Assembly: GCF_037893185.1 (NCBI RefSeq)
Contig: NZ_CP140772.1
Coordinates: 7,680,001-7,744,000 of the forward strand
From: Chitinophaga sp. 180180018-3
GTDB taxonomy: Bacteria; Bacteroidota; Bacteroidia; Chitinophagales; Chitinophagaceae
Direction: 5' to 3'
Length of the DNA: 64,000 bases
Positions 7,677 to 17,571 of the stretch are shown here, piece after piece (position 1 is the first letter of the stretch; every line of letters starts with the position of its first letter). A model generated the notes under the pieces. That model did no database searches, was not told the origin of the DNA, and saw nothing but the letters and a program-made list of their open reading frames with translations. The position numbers were made by a program, and so were the translations under genes.

Positions 7677-10600
7677 CCTGATTCGTAATTATTTTCTCCA
7701 GCAGCTCAATCTTCGCAACGGCCGGTTTCGTTGTGAAAAAACCCTGTGAGCTATTATTTCTCACACCACGAACAAAACAATAGATGACGCCACCAAACTG
7801 GGTTGCGTAATCGAAACCAGGTATACGGCTTTCGAGATATTTTTTTATCGCTACTGTGTAGATGTAGTACTGGAGATGATAATTGTTTTCGTTCATGGCA
7901 GCAGCAAGGCCAGCTTCATCGTAGTCCGGTAAATTGCTGCCGAGGTAATTCGATTTCCAGTCGAGAATGTAAAATTTGCCCTGGTGTTCGAAAAACAAAT
8001 CCACTTTACCATTCATGATGCCTTCCAGCTCCTGCGTACCATATTCCGGGAATCGTTTTACGATAATGCTTACCTGTTCGTCCGACAGATTGTTGAGCAA
8101 CCCGGACTTAAATACAGGTACGGGAAAATCGAATTCGAATTCTGCCAGGCGCTGATGACGGCCAACAGCCGCCAGCTGGAAACTTGTTCCGTTGATGCTG
8201 ATGTTGGAGTACATGACATGTTGCAACATTTCGTGTAGCCGTTCGAGATATGCCTCTCTTTGCCCGGGAACGAAATGACGGATGGCTTCTTCCAGCCAGT
8301 GCTCCCACCGGGAGGGGTCCGCGAAATTGATATTTTCGAAGATGTAGTGCAGCAGGTTACCTGTTTTGGCGCCCCGGCGCAGGGTATTGAAGATAAAATT
8401 ATCGTAAGGGTCCGAAGGCTGAGCCGCGCGGCCACGGGGCCGTTGTTCCGGTTTGGCTGCCAGCATGGTATAACTCATCTTCCGCCAGTTCTCTTCCCGC
8501 AGATGAAAGTTTGCGGGGATCCGGTTAACGGCCAGCGCCCCTTTAGTGGCCTGCTGCCGGTAGCTTTGCTCCGGTGCAGCCGGTATCGGAACCTGAAGGT
8601 CGATCAATGCCGGATCGGGAACTGCGCTGGCCAGCTCCTTCAGGAACACAGCCAGCGACGAATCTTTGAAATAGTGATAACTATTCCTGAACAGGTAGCA
8701 TTTGTATACAGCCCTGGTGATAGCTACATAAATAAGCCGGCGGTTTTCCTGTTCCTGTTGTTGCTGGTAGTGGGCGATCTGGGTTTCAGATAACAGCTTT
8801 TTCTGGCTGCCCAGGTATTCGCCGGTGTCCGGGTCGCGGAAGCTAACCAGGTTATCATCTTTCTCTTTCTCCACAAAATCAAGGAAAGGCGCCAGCACAA
8901 TCTTATACTCCAGTCCTTTGCTTTTATGGATGGTCACGATGTTTACTGCATCTTCATCACTTTCCACCCGCTGTGCGTATTCGTCTCCTTCTGTTGTCAT
9001 CCCATCTATCCCACGTTTGAGCCAGGAGATCAGATCGCGCATGGAAAGGTTTTTCCTGCTCTGCACCTGGTGCACCAATTCCGATAGCTGATAGAAATTG
9101 GTGATGATGCGTTCCCCGTTTTCGGTATGGCCATCAAGCAGTACCTGGCGCACGCTGAAATCGGTGATAAACTCCATCAGGGCAGTGTAGGCGCCATCGC
9201 GGAGCCAGAGGGTTCTGTATTTGCTGAAAAGATCCAGTACCGTTTCATCGTCGAGCTGCAGTATGGTACTCGTATTATAGCCGGTAAAGGTGCTTAATAA
9301 CGCGCGGTTGATCGAAGAGCGGTCCGGGGCTTCCATGGCTTCCAGCAAGTGCAGCAGCTGTACGGCCTCGTCGGATTGCAGCACTTTGGCTTCATCGATC
9401 GTAACAGCAGGAATACCCAGTTTGGAGAGCGCATGCTTAACAGCTCTGCCTTCCTGGCCGGTGCGTACCAGTATCCCGATATCGGAAGGCACGATATGCT
9501 GGGAGTCAGCCTTGTTTTCGATCCTGAAACGCTTATCCAGCAATAGTTGCGCAATCTGGGCAGCAACCGCCTGATGGATCGTTTCTTTTTTATCACAGGT
9601 AATTACAGCGAGCGGTACTTCTTTCTTATCTCCATAAAATAAAAATCCTTTTCTGTTACCTGCAGGGCTGTTAACGTGAATATAGTTGATGCTTTCGCTG
9701 CCGCTTGTAAAATCGAAAGTCGGAAATCCGGTTGTGGGCTCAAAGAACACGTTCATTGCACTGATCATATTCTCAGAAGAGCGATAGTTCTCATTCATAT
9801 CGTACACCTGCTGCACGCCGTTGCGGGCGTTGAAATAGGTGAAGATATCAGCTTTCCGCCACGCATAAATGCTTTGCTTGGGATCGCCGATATAGAACAG
9901 GATGGTATCCTGGCCGAAAGCCCTGTCAAATATCTCGAACTGTTCTTTATCTGTATCCTGGAATTCGTCTACAAATACTGCCTTGTATTTATTGCGGAGA
10001 GAAGTGGCCAATGCCTGGTTATTATTTTTCACCAGCGCTGTGTGAAGGTTGTTGATGAGATCATCATATCCCATCATATTACTGCGCTCTTTGAACAGGC
10101 GCACCTGCTCGCTGATTTCTCTGATGGCAGTATAGCAGAGCTGCCGCCGTATTTCTTCCTGGTAATTTTCTACCAGTTTTTTCAATTCATCTGTTTGCTC
10201 TATTTCTTGTAACAGATCAGGGAAAACGTCCGCAATGAACTTAACCTTATCTTTTTTCTCCCGGATCCTGGCAACCAGTGCTTCGGGTTGTTTAACAAGT
10301 TCGGGCCAGTCTTTGGTGTTCCTGTTAGCAAGACAGGCAGCCGTAAGTTGCTCCGCATTGGCTGTAATGCCGACGTACAGCGCGTCAATGGCGTTCTGTA
10401 CTTCTGCGTTTAGCCGTTCCAATTGTTGCTGCCATTCGTCCAGCATGGGTGCGGTGATATGATCGGGTACATCGTTGTGGTATCCAAGAAATCTTTTTCC
10501 GCTGAGATGTTCCCGGATGATATTCAGTATCGTTTGCTTCAGATCTTCCTGCCAGATCTGTTCCAGTAGCGGAACAGGGAGCGTGGTTACTTGTTTGCGC

Positions 10601-11094
10601 CAGAATTTATTCAGCTCATTTTCGATAACCGGCGTCAGGTCGGGCACCATTTGTGCACCGAAAAGCTGGTTGGTTTCGAACGCATATTCATTCAGGGTTT
10701 GCTGACAGAAGCCATGTATGGTTAACACCGATGTTTCATCCAGCAGCAAAATGGCATCACGAAGCAGTTGCTGCACCGGAAATGGATCTTCCGGATCAAT
10801 TACTTCCAGCACCAGGTTCATGATCTTATCATCGCTGATTTCCTGCCCCCTGCTTACTTTATAGGCCTGCCGGATAAACAGCCGTATGCGTTCTTCCAGC
10901 TCTGCCACAGCAGCCCTCGTGAAGGTAACCATCAGAATTTCTTTGACCGACAGCTTTTGTTCCAGTATCAACCGCAATACCAATATGGCAATGGAATAGG
11001 TTTTTCCGGTGCCGGCGCTGGCCTCAATGAGGTTGCTGCCTTCCAGTGGTACGGTAGCCGCATCAAATTTCTGATATGTAATACTATCGATCAT
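7672..11094 (-). CDS. recB: Exodeoxyribonuclease V subunit RecB (helicase-nuclease)
   Basis: This 1140-residue subunit carries the 3'-5' UvrD-type helicase and the single nuclease domain of RecBCD, which resects double-strand breaks for RecA loading. Helicase motif I is at 24-33 (EASAGTGKTYS), motif II is in KAVFVDEFQDTDKEQFEIFD, and late motifs include VNIVTIHKSKGLEYKIVLAP. The C-terminal nuclease shows the catalytic pattern GKVDLFFEHQGKFYILDWKS near residues 1035-1055. The gene is the last of a recD-recC-recB operon and its start overlaps the end of recC by 11 bp, suggesting coupled translation. It is complete and somewhat shorter than the E. coli protein (about 1180). Confidence 0.96.
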   Translation of the reverse strand: MIDSITYQKFDAATVPLEGSNLIEASAGTGKTYSIAILVLRLILEQKLSVKEILMVTFTRAAVAELEERIRLFIRQAYKVSRGQEISDDKIMNLVLEVIDPEDPFPVQQLLRDAILLLDETSVLTIHGFCQQTLNEYAFETNQLFGAQMVPDLTPVIENELNKFWRKQVTTLPVPLLEQIWQEDLKQTILNIIREHLSGKRFLGYHNDVPDHITAPMLDEWQQQLERLNAEVQNAIDALYVGITANAEQLTAACLANRNTKDWPELVKQPEALVARIREKKDKVKFIADVFPDLLQEIEQTDELKKLVENYQEEIRRQLCYTAIREISEQVRLFKERSNMMGYDDLINNLHTALVKNNNQALATSLRNKYKAVFVDEFQDTDKEQFEIFDRAFGQDTILFYIGDPKQSIYAWRKADIFTYFNARNGVQQVYDMNENYRSSENMISAMNVFFEPTTGFPTFDFTSGSESINYIHVNSPAGNRKGFLFYGDKKEVPLAVITCDKKETIHQAVAAQIAQLLLDKRFRIENKADSQHIVPSDIGILVRTGQEGRAVKHALSKLGIPAVTIDEAKVLQSDEAVQLLHLLEAMEAPDRSSINRALLSTFTGYNTSTILQLDDETVLDLFSKYRTLWLRDGAYTALMEFITDFSVRQVLLDGHTENGERIITNFYQLSELVHQVQSRKNLSMRDLISWLKRGIDGMTTEGDEYAQRVESDEDAVNIVTIHKSKGLEYKIVLAPFLDFVEKEKDDNLVSFRDPDTGEYLGSQKKLLSETQIAHYQQQQEQENRRLIYVAITRAVYKCYLFRNSYHYFKDSSLAVFLKELASAVPDPALIDLQVPIPAAPEQSYRQQATKGALAVNRIPANFHLREENWRKMSYTMLAAKPEQRPRGRAAQPSDPYDNFIFNTLRRGAKTGNLLHYIFENINFADPSRWEHWLEEAIRHFVPGQREAYLERLHEMLQHVMYSNISINGTSFQLAAVGRHQRLAEFEFDFPVPVFKSGLLNNLSDEQVSIIVKRFPEYGTQELEGIMNGKVDLFFEHQGKFYILDWKSNYLGSNLPDYDEAGLAAAMNENNYHLQYYIYTVAIKKYLESRIPGFDYATQFGGVIYCFVRGVRNNSSQGFFTTKPAVAKIELLEKIITNQE

Positions 11095-14000
11095 GCTTTT
11101 TATCTGGTGTTTCTGAATATCCCGGGATCAGCGTTTTGACAGGAGCAATCAGCTTGTCGTAGATATCTGCATAATCTACCAGTGCCTGTTCCCGCTCAAA
11201 GTATCCCTGTTCGTATACCTGTACCAGGTAGGGATCAGGTGATTCGTATTTTGTGATAATACCGGAGATCTTATCATTCAACCTTTTAAGATCCATCTTG
11301 AGCCAGTCTTTTTCTTCTATTTCCAGGTCGGGATAGAAGGTCACCACTCTGCTGAAACCGGTTTTGTATATCCTGACGATATCTGTAAGGCGACGCAACG
11401 CTTCATCCTGGCTGAGCGGCTGCGCCCTGAATGCTTCTTCTTTCCTGGTACCCGAAATAAAACAAAGGTCGTTCACCAAATTGGCTGATCGCCCCGCCAG
11501 GTACCGGAGATAGGCCTCCATCAGGTATTTGCTTTCCCTGCTGGCCCAGGAAACATGTACGAGTGTATCGTTGAATGCGCGGATATTGCCTTTTAGCATA
11601 CTGTTATCCGCCATTAATTCTATCGTGGCGCGTTTCTCCACTGCACCTGCGGTAAAGGTATTATACAGGTCACGCACAGGATCTACCAGCTCTTCCATCC
11701 GCTGCATCGTTACAGCTGCCATATTGCGCAGGGGTAGCCTGCCTTTTTTTACCAGCTCCCGCTGCAGCAGCTCCAGAGCGGTACCAGGTACCGGCAGCAG
11801 GTCGTCTTTTACCTTGCGTTGCTGCAGGCGGTCAAGACTGAAAATTTCTGTTTCGCTCAGCAGCAGCTGGTTGTCGTTGTATCGTATACCCAGCACTTTG
11901 TTGTAATATGCCCTGAACGGATTCTTAAAAAAGCTGATTAGCTCTTCCAGGCCTATCTCTTCAAAAGTTGCCGGTGTAACTATCTTACTGTCGTTAATAA
12001 ATGCATTTTTACCGGATTCCCGGGCACTCAGATAGGAGAACAATTTTTCGTTGGTACCTGCATATTTCCTGCTGAAGCTTTGCAGCGGCTGCAACGTCAC
12101 CAGTTGTTCTCGTACCTTTTCCGGAGCCGGAGTACCAGCTTCTATATAATCGATCAGTTCATCCACCAGTGCAGAGGGCGGAAGATCTGTATTATCCCTG
12201 GCATTTTTCCCAAGATAGCTGATGTATAAATGTTCCCTTGCCGATAGTAGTGTTTCAAGAAATAAGTGCTTATCGTTTTCCTTTACGTTACGGTCGCCTT
12301 TCTGTCGCTGCTGTTCCATCAGGTTAAAACTGGACTTGTTTTCCCGGCGGGGGAATTTGTCGTAGTTCAATCCCATCAGTGCTACTACCTTAAAAGGTAT
12401 ACTGCGCATCGGTATAAGCGAACAAAAGGTAATACCGCCGTTTACAAACAGCCCGCTCCGGGTGCTTCCGGTGAGACTGTCGAGGAAGCTGTGACTGAAT
12501 ACTTCGAAAGTCACTTTTTCTCGCATGAACTCATTCAGCGCATTGTATGCAGTGAGTTGTTTTATCAGGGTGTTGTAGTCTTCATCTATTTCTTCTACTG
12601 GCTCAAACACCAGGTTGTGCAATACCTGCTCTGTGTAGGCCACCCATTCCACGATGCTACGGCTGCGCCGGCGATCAACGATCGACGACATAAGCACGTC
12701 GGCAAAATGACAGAAGCGAATCACCTCATCGGCATCGCTGCCTTCAATGATATCCAGCGGAAAGAAGCTGTCGTCGCCACTGCCGTACTCTTCTCCCCCA
12801 CTCATGCAGATGCCGTACATGATACGTTGTATCCCGTACTGCCAGCTCACGAAATGAGTTTCGTCCTTTTTACTGCCACTGATACCAAAGCGGATATTGG
12901 CAGCTTCTATGATACGGCGTATCAGCGCGGTGTCATAAAGATTAAAACGTTTACGGATATATGAAAAGTCGAGCAACTGCATGATGGTCTCTGCCTTGAA
13001 GTTCTCTTCATTCATGGTGAGTACTGCATGCAGGGCATTAAAAAGATTGTCGTTGTCCGTATAGCTTTCATCAGCAATGGTATACCTGAACGTATAAGGA
13101 GCATTGTTAAAAACGGCTTTGATATAGGGCGCATACGCATCTATATCGCTTACCATCACAACAATATCGCGTGGAGATAATTTTTCCTTACGCCCGGCAA
13201 CCAGGTGTACCAGGTAATTGTACAATACTTCTACTTCGCGGGCAATAGTATAGCAGGCATTGATGGTAATGGAACCATCGGTAATATCCCGGGAACTGAT
13301 TGGCTGCCTGTTGGTAGTTGCTGCGGAAAAAATATCATGTTGAATTTTATGCAGCAGGCTGTCAGTAGCCGGCTCAACGAGTTCAATTTCCTGGTAGGCA
13401 TTGATGAAAGCATCATAGGCAAAGAAAAGAGAGAAGCTGTCCTGGATCACTCTGCCCCAGCCGGTTAGCAGCGCATTACCTGCTTTGGGATCTTCGATGT
13501 CATTGAGTCCTTTTTGCCGCCACCGGGCCAGTTGTTTTTCGTTCCGGTCGTCGAACCAGAAAGTCACCGGCGCCGGGTTAATAATATGAAAGTGTACATC
13601 GATGAACGCCGACAGCTCATGCAGGATCTTCACATGGTAAGCGGTGATGATCGACAGCCCGAAAAGGTGGATGGCCGGCATACGCGTGGCCAGTCCGGAT
13701 TTCTGGCTGTTGCTGTGCAACGCATCCAGGATGAAGTTACCGGCAATAGTTTTGTCGGGCAGTGAGCCGCCGGAGAGCTGTTTTACTTTTACCCAGAGCC
13801 AGTGCTGCCAGCCTGCTGATGCAAGGGCCGGGGTATCAGTAAAGGTCCATGCCTGGATCATTTCCGGACGGTATACCTGGTACTGATCGAAAAGATCCGC
13901 TACTTTTTCTGCCAGCGCCATGCGTTTAAGATCGCTCTCAGATCCGTGATTAGTATAGTATGCGGCTACAGCCGGGTATTTGGCAATAAACTCTTCCTGC

Positions 14001-14293
14001 CCCAGCAATTTGAATACCAGCCAGCTAAGATTTTGCGGCGATAACACCTCTGAATGAGGCCCGCCCAGGATAACATACAGCTGGTAAAGCAGGTCGTTGG
14101 GCTTCAGGAAACGGCAGTTGGCTGCAATACCCAGTTGGCCGGCCAGCTGAAGTTTCAGCCAGTTATTCATACCTTCCGTCTGGGTGATGATATAGTGAGG
14201 CTGGAACACACTGTTGCCTGCATCCCGGAGGTCATCTGCCAATCCGGATGATAAGCTGTCCAATGAGTTCGAAACCTTTAAAAACAATGCCAT
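11084..14293 (-). CDS. recC: Exodeoxyribonuclease V subunit RecC
   Basis: This 1069-residue subunit forms the scaffold and the Chi-scanning channel of RecBCD. It starts MALFLKVSNSLDSLSSGLAD and contains the family signature ITQTEGMNNWLKLQLAGQLG (about residues 37-56), a dead-helicase region with VMVSDIDAYAPYIKAVF, and the MRSIPFKVVALMGLNYDKFP motif with the following FNLME. The length is close to the 1120 of E. coli. It sits 42 bp after recD and overlaps recB, so the three are one transcript. Whether it recognises a Chi-like sequence cannot be read from the protein by eye. Confidence 0.95.
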   Translation of the reverse strand: MALFLKVSNSLDSLSSGLADDLRDAGNSVFQPHYIITQTEGMNNWLKLQLAGQLGIAANCRFLKPNDLLYQLYVILGGPHSEVLSPQNLSWLVFKLLGQEEFIAKYPAVAAYYTNHGSESDLKRMALAEKVADLFDQYQVYRPEMIQAWTFTDTPALASAGWQHWLWVKVKQLSGGSLPDKTIAGNFILDALHSNSQKSGLATRMPAIHLFGLSIITAYHVKILHELSAFIDVHFHIINPAPVTFWFDDRNEKQLARWRQKGLNDIEDPKAGNALLTGWGRVIQDSFSLFFAYDAFINAYQEIELVEPATDSLLHKIQHDIFSAATTNRQPISSRDITDGSITINACYTIAREVEVLYNYLVHLVAGRKEKLSPRDIVVMVSDIDAYAPYIKAVFNNAPYTFRYTIADESYTDNDNLFNALHAVLTMNEENFKAETIMQLLDFSYIRKRFNLYDTALIRRIIEAANIRFGISGSKKDETHFVSWQYGIQRIMYGICMSGGEEYGSGDDSFFPLDIIEGSDADEVIRFCHFADVLMSSIVDRRRSRSIVEWVAYTEQVLHNLVFEPVEEIDEDYNTLIKQLTAYNALNEFMREKVTFEVFSHSFLDSLTGSTRSGLFVNGGITFCSLIPMRSIPFKVVALMGLNYDKFPRRENKSSFNLMEQQRQKGDRNVKENDKHLFLETLLSAREHLYISYLGKNARDNTDLPPSALVDELIDYIEAGTPAPEKVREQLVTLQPLQSFSRKYAGTNEKLFSYLSARESGKNAFINDSKIVTPATFEEIGLEELISFFKNPFRAYYNKVLGIRYNDNQLLLSETEIFSLDRLQQRKVKDDLLPVPGTALELLQRELVKKGRLPLRNMAAVTMQRMEELVDPVRDLYNTFTAGAVEKRATIELMADNSMLKGNIRAFNDTLVHVSWASRESKYLMEAYLRYLAGRSANLVNDLCFISGTRKEEAFRAQPLSQDEALRRLTDIVRIYKTGFSRVVTFYPDLEIEEKDWLKMDLKRLNDKISGIITKYESPDPYLVQVYEQGYFEREQALVDYADIYDKLIAPVKTLIPGYSETPDKKHDR

Positions 14294-14335
14294 TGATACC
14301 GTTTTTTACATGCTGCCATTCACTGTGCAGACAAT

Positions 14336-16141
14336 TTAATTTGCTGTTGTTTTTGTTTCTCTGAACCTCGATGCAATTCCCGAAGCTCTTTCCACAAAAC
14401 GTCCTGCCGCCTGGAGGATAACCTCCGGAGAGCCTTGTACATATACTTTGGTCCTGGCCCGGCTTACTGCTGTATACAACAGTTCCCTGGTCAGGATAGG
14501 AACATCTGCTGAATTGGGAAGTAATACCAGCACTTCCCCGAACTCCGATCCCTGGCTTTTATGGATAGTCATAGCAAAGGCTGTTTCAGCCTGTGTAAGG
14601 TATCCGGGTAGCACGGCTTTCAGCGTTCCTGTACTGTCTTCGAACCAGGCCATGAGCACGCCGTTTTCATCGGGCCGGATAATACCGGTATCGCCGTTGA
14701 ACAGCCCATGCTCATAGTAATTCCGGGTGAGTATCACCGGCCGGTTTTCATAGAATTCCGTATGCGCGGTGATCAATTTTTTATCGAAAAGATATTTTTC
14801 AATTTGTTTATTCACTGCATAAAGACCAGCAGGCCCTTCTCTCACAGCAGTGAGCACACGCCGGGCATTCAGGAGCTTCAGTGCGGTGGTGATATCTTTT
14901 TCACGAATGAAAGCAGCGTAGCCTGCTATAAAATCTTCAAACAGGGTTACCGCAGCAGATGGATCTACCACTACCTGTTCATCTTCCAAAGGAGGAAAGA
15001 AGGAACTGATAACAGGGATATCGTTATTGATAATAGCCTTGCTGAATTTTCCGATGCCGGTGTTTCCCGTGAAACGATGACTGTGCCGCAATTCCACGAG
15101 ATGTTCAAACAACGGATGAGAATCGTTTGAGCGTTCATGACTGACCGGGATCTGCCTGCTGATGTTGCTGATAAAGTGATTGATAAACTGCCGTCTTTCC
15201 GGGGAGAAGACATTCAAATGTTCCTGCGCCTGGCAAAGATCACCAAAGAGGCTGCCTGCTTCCACGGAGGCCAGCTGATCTTTATCGCCCAGCAGAATGA
15301 TCCGTGTCCGCGGATCAATAGCGTCGAGTAGTTTGGAGAATAAGGCTACATCTATCATAGAACACTCATCCACAATCACCACATCATAATTCAATGGGTT
15401 ATCTCTGCGATGCCGGAAGTAGGGCGTACCTATAGCCGGTTTCAGTAAACGGTGTATGGTAGCGGGCTGCAGCCCCCTGAACCTTTCAATGATGGCATCA
15501 TCTGCATCCACATTGGTGTTGCGCAGGCTTTCCGCCATACGGGCGGCAGCTTTCCCGGTAGGCGCCGCCAGTGCCACTTTCAATGCCGGATCAGTTGCAT
15601 ATAGGATGGCCAGTATTTTAGCTACGGTAGTGGTTTTGCCGGTTCCCGGCCCGCCGGTGATGATGGTGAAATTATTCAATACACCCGTAATGGCCGCAGC
15701 CAGCTGCCAGTCGGCTTCGTTGCCTGTGCTCCCTGCAAATAGCCGCTGAATAAGCGATTGCTGCGTTTGCAGCAGTGCCGTTCTTTCCGCCAGCAATGCT
15801 TTTTCATTTTCCAGGAACTGACGAATGCAGCGTAGAAAAGAAGATTCATACCTGAAATACCGCTGGAGGTATAGTCTGTTCTCATAAATAACGAACGGCT
15901 GTTTGTCGTTGCCCTGCAGGCCTACCAGCGGAATACTTCCGAGGGCATCGTTATTGAGATCAATTTTCTGATAGATTTCCGGCAGGATGTCTTTCTCTGC
16001 AGCAATTTTATCCAGGTAAAGGCATATATGCCCTTCACTCCCCTTCTTTGATAACAGGTAAGCATATGGTTTCAGTGCCGGTATATCGAAATACTCGGCG
16101 AACTGCTGATGTACATCATTAAGGGTAGATAAATTTCGCAT
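14336..16141 (-). CDS. recD: Exodeoxyribonuclease V subunit RecD (5'-3' helicase)
   Basis: This 601-residue SF1B helicase is the fast 5'-3' motor of RecBCD. Walker A is at residues 162-171 (TGGPGTGKTTTVA), Walker B is VVIVDECSMIDVALFSKLLD, and the C-terminal helicase motif is AFAMTIHKSQGSEFGEVLVL with YTAVSRARTKVYV after it. It has an N-terminal region of about 150 residues as in RecD of RecBCD and lacks the longer N-terminus of RecD2. It is the first gene of the operon; its promoter must lie in 16142-16246 and overlaps the region driving the divergent outer-membrane protein. Confidence 0.95.
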   Translation of the reverse strand: MRNLSTLNDVHQQFAEYFDIPALKPYAYLLSKKGSEGHICLYLDKIAAEKDILPEIYQKIDLNNDALGSIPLVGLQGNDKQPFVIYENRLYLQRYFRYESSFLRCIRQFLENEKALLAERTALLQTQQSLIQRLFAGSTGNEADWQLAAAITGVLNNFTIITGGPGTGKTTTVAKILAILYATDPALKVALAAPTGKAAARMAESLRNTNVDADDAIIERFRGLQPATIHRLLKPAIGTPYFRHRRDNPLNYDVVIVDECSMIDVALFSKLLDAIDPRTRIILLGDKDQLASVEAGSLFGDLCQAQEHLNVFSPERRQFINHFISNISRQIPVSHERSNDSHPLFEHLVELRHSHRFTGNTGIGKFSKAIINNDIPVISSFFPPLEDEQVVVDPSAAVTLFEDFIAGYAAFIREKDITTALKLLNARRVLTAVREGPAGLYAVNKQIEKYLFDKKLITAHTEFYENRPVILTRNYYEHGLFNGDTGIIRPDENGVLMAWFEDSTGTLKAVLPGYLTQAETAFAMTIHKSQGSEFGEVLVLLPNSADVPILTRELLYTAVSRARTKVYVQGSPEVILQAAGRFVERASGIASRFRETKTTAN

Positions 16142-16246
16142 TCTTACCAGATCACTTGAAAAGATTAAAGTACGATTTTTTCTGCTTCAACCGGAGATGC
16201 GTGCTAAACCTGTATATTAGCGCTACTAAAACCTATTCTGTTACTT

Positions 16247-16804
16247 ATGTCCAGGAAAATAGCATTCCTCTTTATCCTTTTTTTGACCAGCCATTTACAT
16301 GTTAATGCGCAGGAAGATCACATGAGAAAGATCCGTCAGTTGAAAGCAAATATTTCATTGCTTGGAATACGTGCAAATTACGAATTGCGTCTGTTAAAAT
16401 ATTCAACTCTTAACCTCGAAGCAGGCATAGATATGTCCGTCGCCTATTCGAGTAATTCTCTGTTAGGCGACGATTATTGGACATTTGGAGGATTCCCGAC
16501 ATTTAGCGGTGAGTTCAGACAATATTACGGACTGGTGCGCCGGGAGGAACGAGGAAAGAGAATTGATAACAATGCCGGCAATTATTTCAGTTTAACTGGA
16601 GGCTATCGGACCCTTGCATGGTATTCGGGTTCCAGCGGTGCGGGTGGTGGTTATGGTTTTATCATACCCGCCTGGGGAATGCAGCGGAGCTGGGGGAAGC
16701 GGTTTAGCTTCGATGCCCGGTTCGGCCTGGAATATGCGCCTACATTCAGTAACCAGGGAGTAATGCCCAGTATCAGAGTTGGCTTTGGTTACGTGATCCT
16801 GTAA
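16247..16804 (+). CDS. Secreted outer-membrane beta-barrel-like protein of unknown function
   Basis: I do not recognise a named family. The 185-residue product has a clear signal peptide (MSRKIAFLFILFLTSHLHVNA, cut before QEDH). The rest alternates polar and aromatic or glycine-rich strands (FSLTGGYRTLAWYSG, GGGYGFIIPAWG, FSFDARFGLEYAPTF) and ends in VGFGYVIL, which fits a small 8-stranded outer-membrane barrel of the DUF3575 or OmpW-like type. A near-consensus -7 box TATATTAG lies at 16213-16220, about 27 bp before the ATG. It diverges from recD and is followed 39 bp later by pth2. The membrane location is inferred from the pattern only. Confidence 0.7.
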   Translation: MSRKIAFLFILFLTSHLHVNAQEDHMRKIRQLKANISLLGIRANYELRLLKYSTLNLEAGIDMSVAYSSNSLLGDDYWTFGGFPTFSGEFRQYYGLVRREERGKRIDNNAGNYFSLTGGYRTLAWYSGSSGAGGGYGFIIPAWGMQRSWGKRFSFDARFGLEYAPTFSNQGVMPSIRVGFGYVIL

Positions 16805-16843
16805 CAGGCCGATTTTGTAAATTAGCTGATCAAACAATACAAG

Positions 16844-17239
16844 ATGGCGTCCAGGATAGTTAAACAGGTAATAGTGATGCGCAAGGATCTGAACATGCGC
16901 AAAGGAAAGATGATCGCGCAGGGAGCGCATGCTTCCATAGCATTTCTGACAAGACAGGCCACTATAGAAGGCGCTACGTTGCAAACGCCTCTCCGGAATC
17001 CGGAGGAGGTGTTGGAATGGATGACCCGGGGCTTCACCAAGATCTGCCTGTCGGTAGATTCGGAGGATGAGCTGGACAGGGTTTACCAGCAGGCGGTGGA
17101 AGATGGATTGAATGCCACGCTGATCACAGATTCGGGGTTAACAGAATTCGGAGGGGTGCCCACCAAAACCTGTTGCGCAATCGGCCCTAACCTGAATGAA
17201 GAGATCGACCGTATCACGAAAGATCTAAAGCTGCTTTAA
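16844..17239 (+). CDS. pth2: Peptidyl-tRNA hydrolase, Pth2 (archaeal/eukaryotic) type
   Basis: This 131-residue enzyme frees tRNA from peptidyl-tRNA dropped by stalled ribosomes. It matches the PTH2 fold: KQVIVMRKDLNMRKGKMIAQ then GAHASIAF at the N-terminus, and ITDSGLTEFGGVPTKTCCAI near residues 95-114. These include the lysine after DLNM and the conserved DSGLTEFGGVPT loop. The length is typical for Pth2. It is unrelated to the bacterial Pth1 that most bacteria use. It converges with ywbE with a single base between stop codons. The function is well supported by motifs. Confidence 0.93.
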   Translation: MASRIVKQVIVMRKDLNMRKGKMIAQGAHASIAFLTRQATIEGATLQTPLRNPEEVLEWMTRGFTKICLSVDSEDELDRVYQQAVEDGLNATLITDSGLTEFGGVPTKTCCAIGPNLNEEIDRITKDLKLL

Positions 17240-17240
17240 C

Positions 17241-17450
17241 TCAATCTTCGTCGCCTGTTACATCCGTTTCTATAACACGCCCAACCTGCCCGTCTTCCAG
17301 CCGAACCTTGATCCCGCGGGAATGATACGCTGCTGAAGTCAGCAGATCCTTCACGATGCCATAAGTCTTTTTCCCGCTACGTTGATCCTTTTTCAGGATG
17401 ATGGCCACTTCCAGGCCGGGGTAGATATTTTTTCTGTATTGCCAGTCCAT
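17241..17450 (-). CDS. ywbE: YwbE-family small protein
   Basis: This 69-residue protein matches the YwbE family, whose function is not known. The signature is PGLEVAIILKKDQRSGKKTYG followed by IVKDLLTS and HSRGIKVRLEDGQVGRV. The second half suggests a small RNA- or nucleic-acid-binding beta barrel, but that is only an impression. It lies downstream of the SPFH gene on the same strand with palindrome A filling the gap. The ATG at 17450 gives the standard family N-terminus MDWQYRKNI. Confidence 0.85.
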   Translation of the reverse strand: MDWQYRKNIYPGLEVAIILKKDQRSGKKTYGIVKDLLTSAAYHSRGIKVRLEDGQVGRVIETDVTGDED

Positions 17451-17457
17451 AGAGCAA

Positions 17458-17571
17458 AATTAAGAATAAGGAATGAAGAATTAAGAATGAAAGCGAAGAC
17501 AGTAAACGCGAATGTTATTTTCACTGCTATCTCCGCTTTCATTCTTAATTCTTCACTCCCTATTCTTAATT
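17458..17571. repeat. Palindromic element A (47-bp arms, GACAGTAAACGCGA core)
   Basis: Arms 17458-17504 and 17525-17571 are complementary at 42 of 47 positions around a 20-nt loop. All five differences are transitions, and four give G-U pairs in minus-strand RNA, the strand on which both flanking genes are transcribed. The arms carry AATTAAGAAT ends and the inner word AGCGAAGACAGTAAACGCGA, shared with elements B and C. The outer right arm includes the SPFH stop codon. It fills the whole gap between the SPFH and ywbE genes. Confidence 0.85.
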
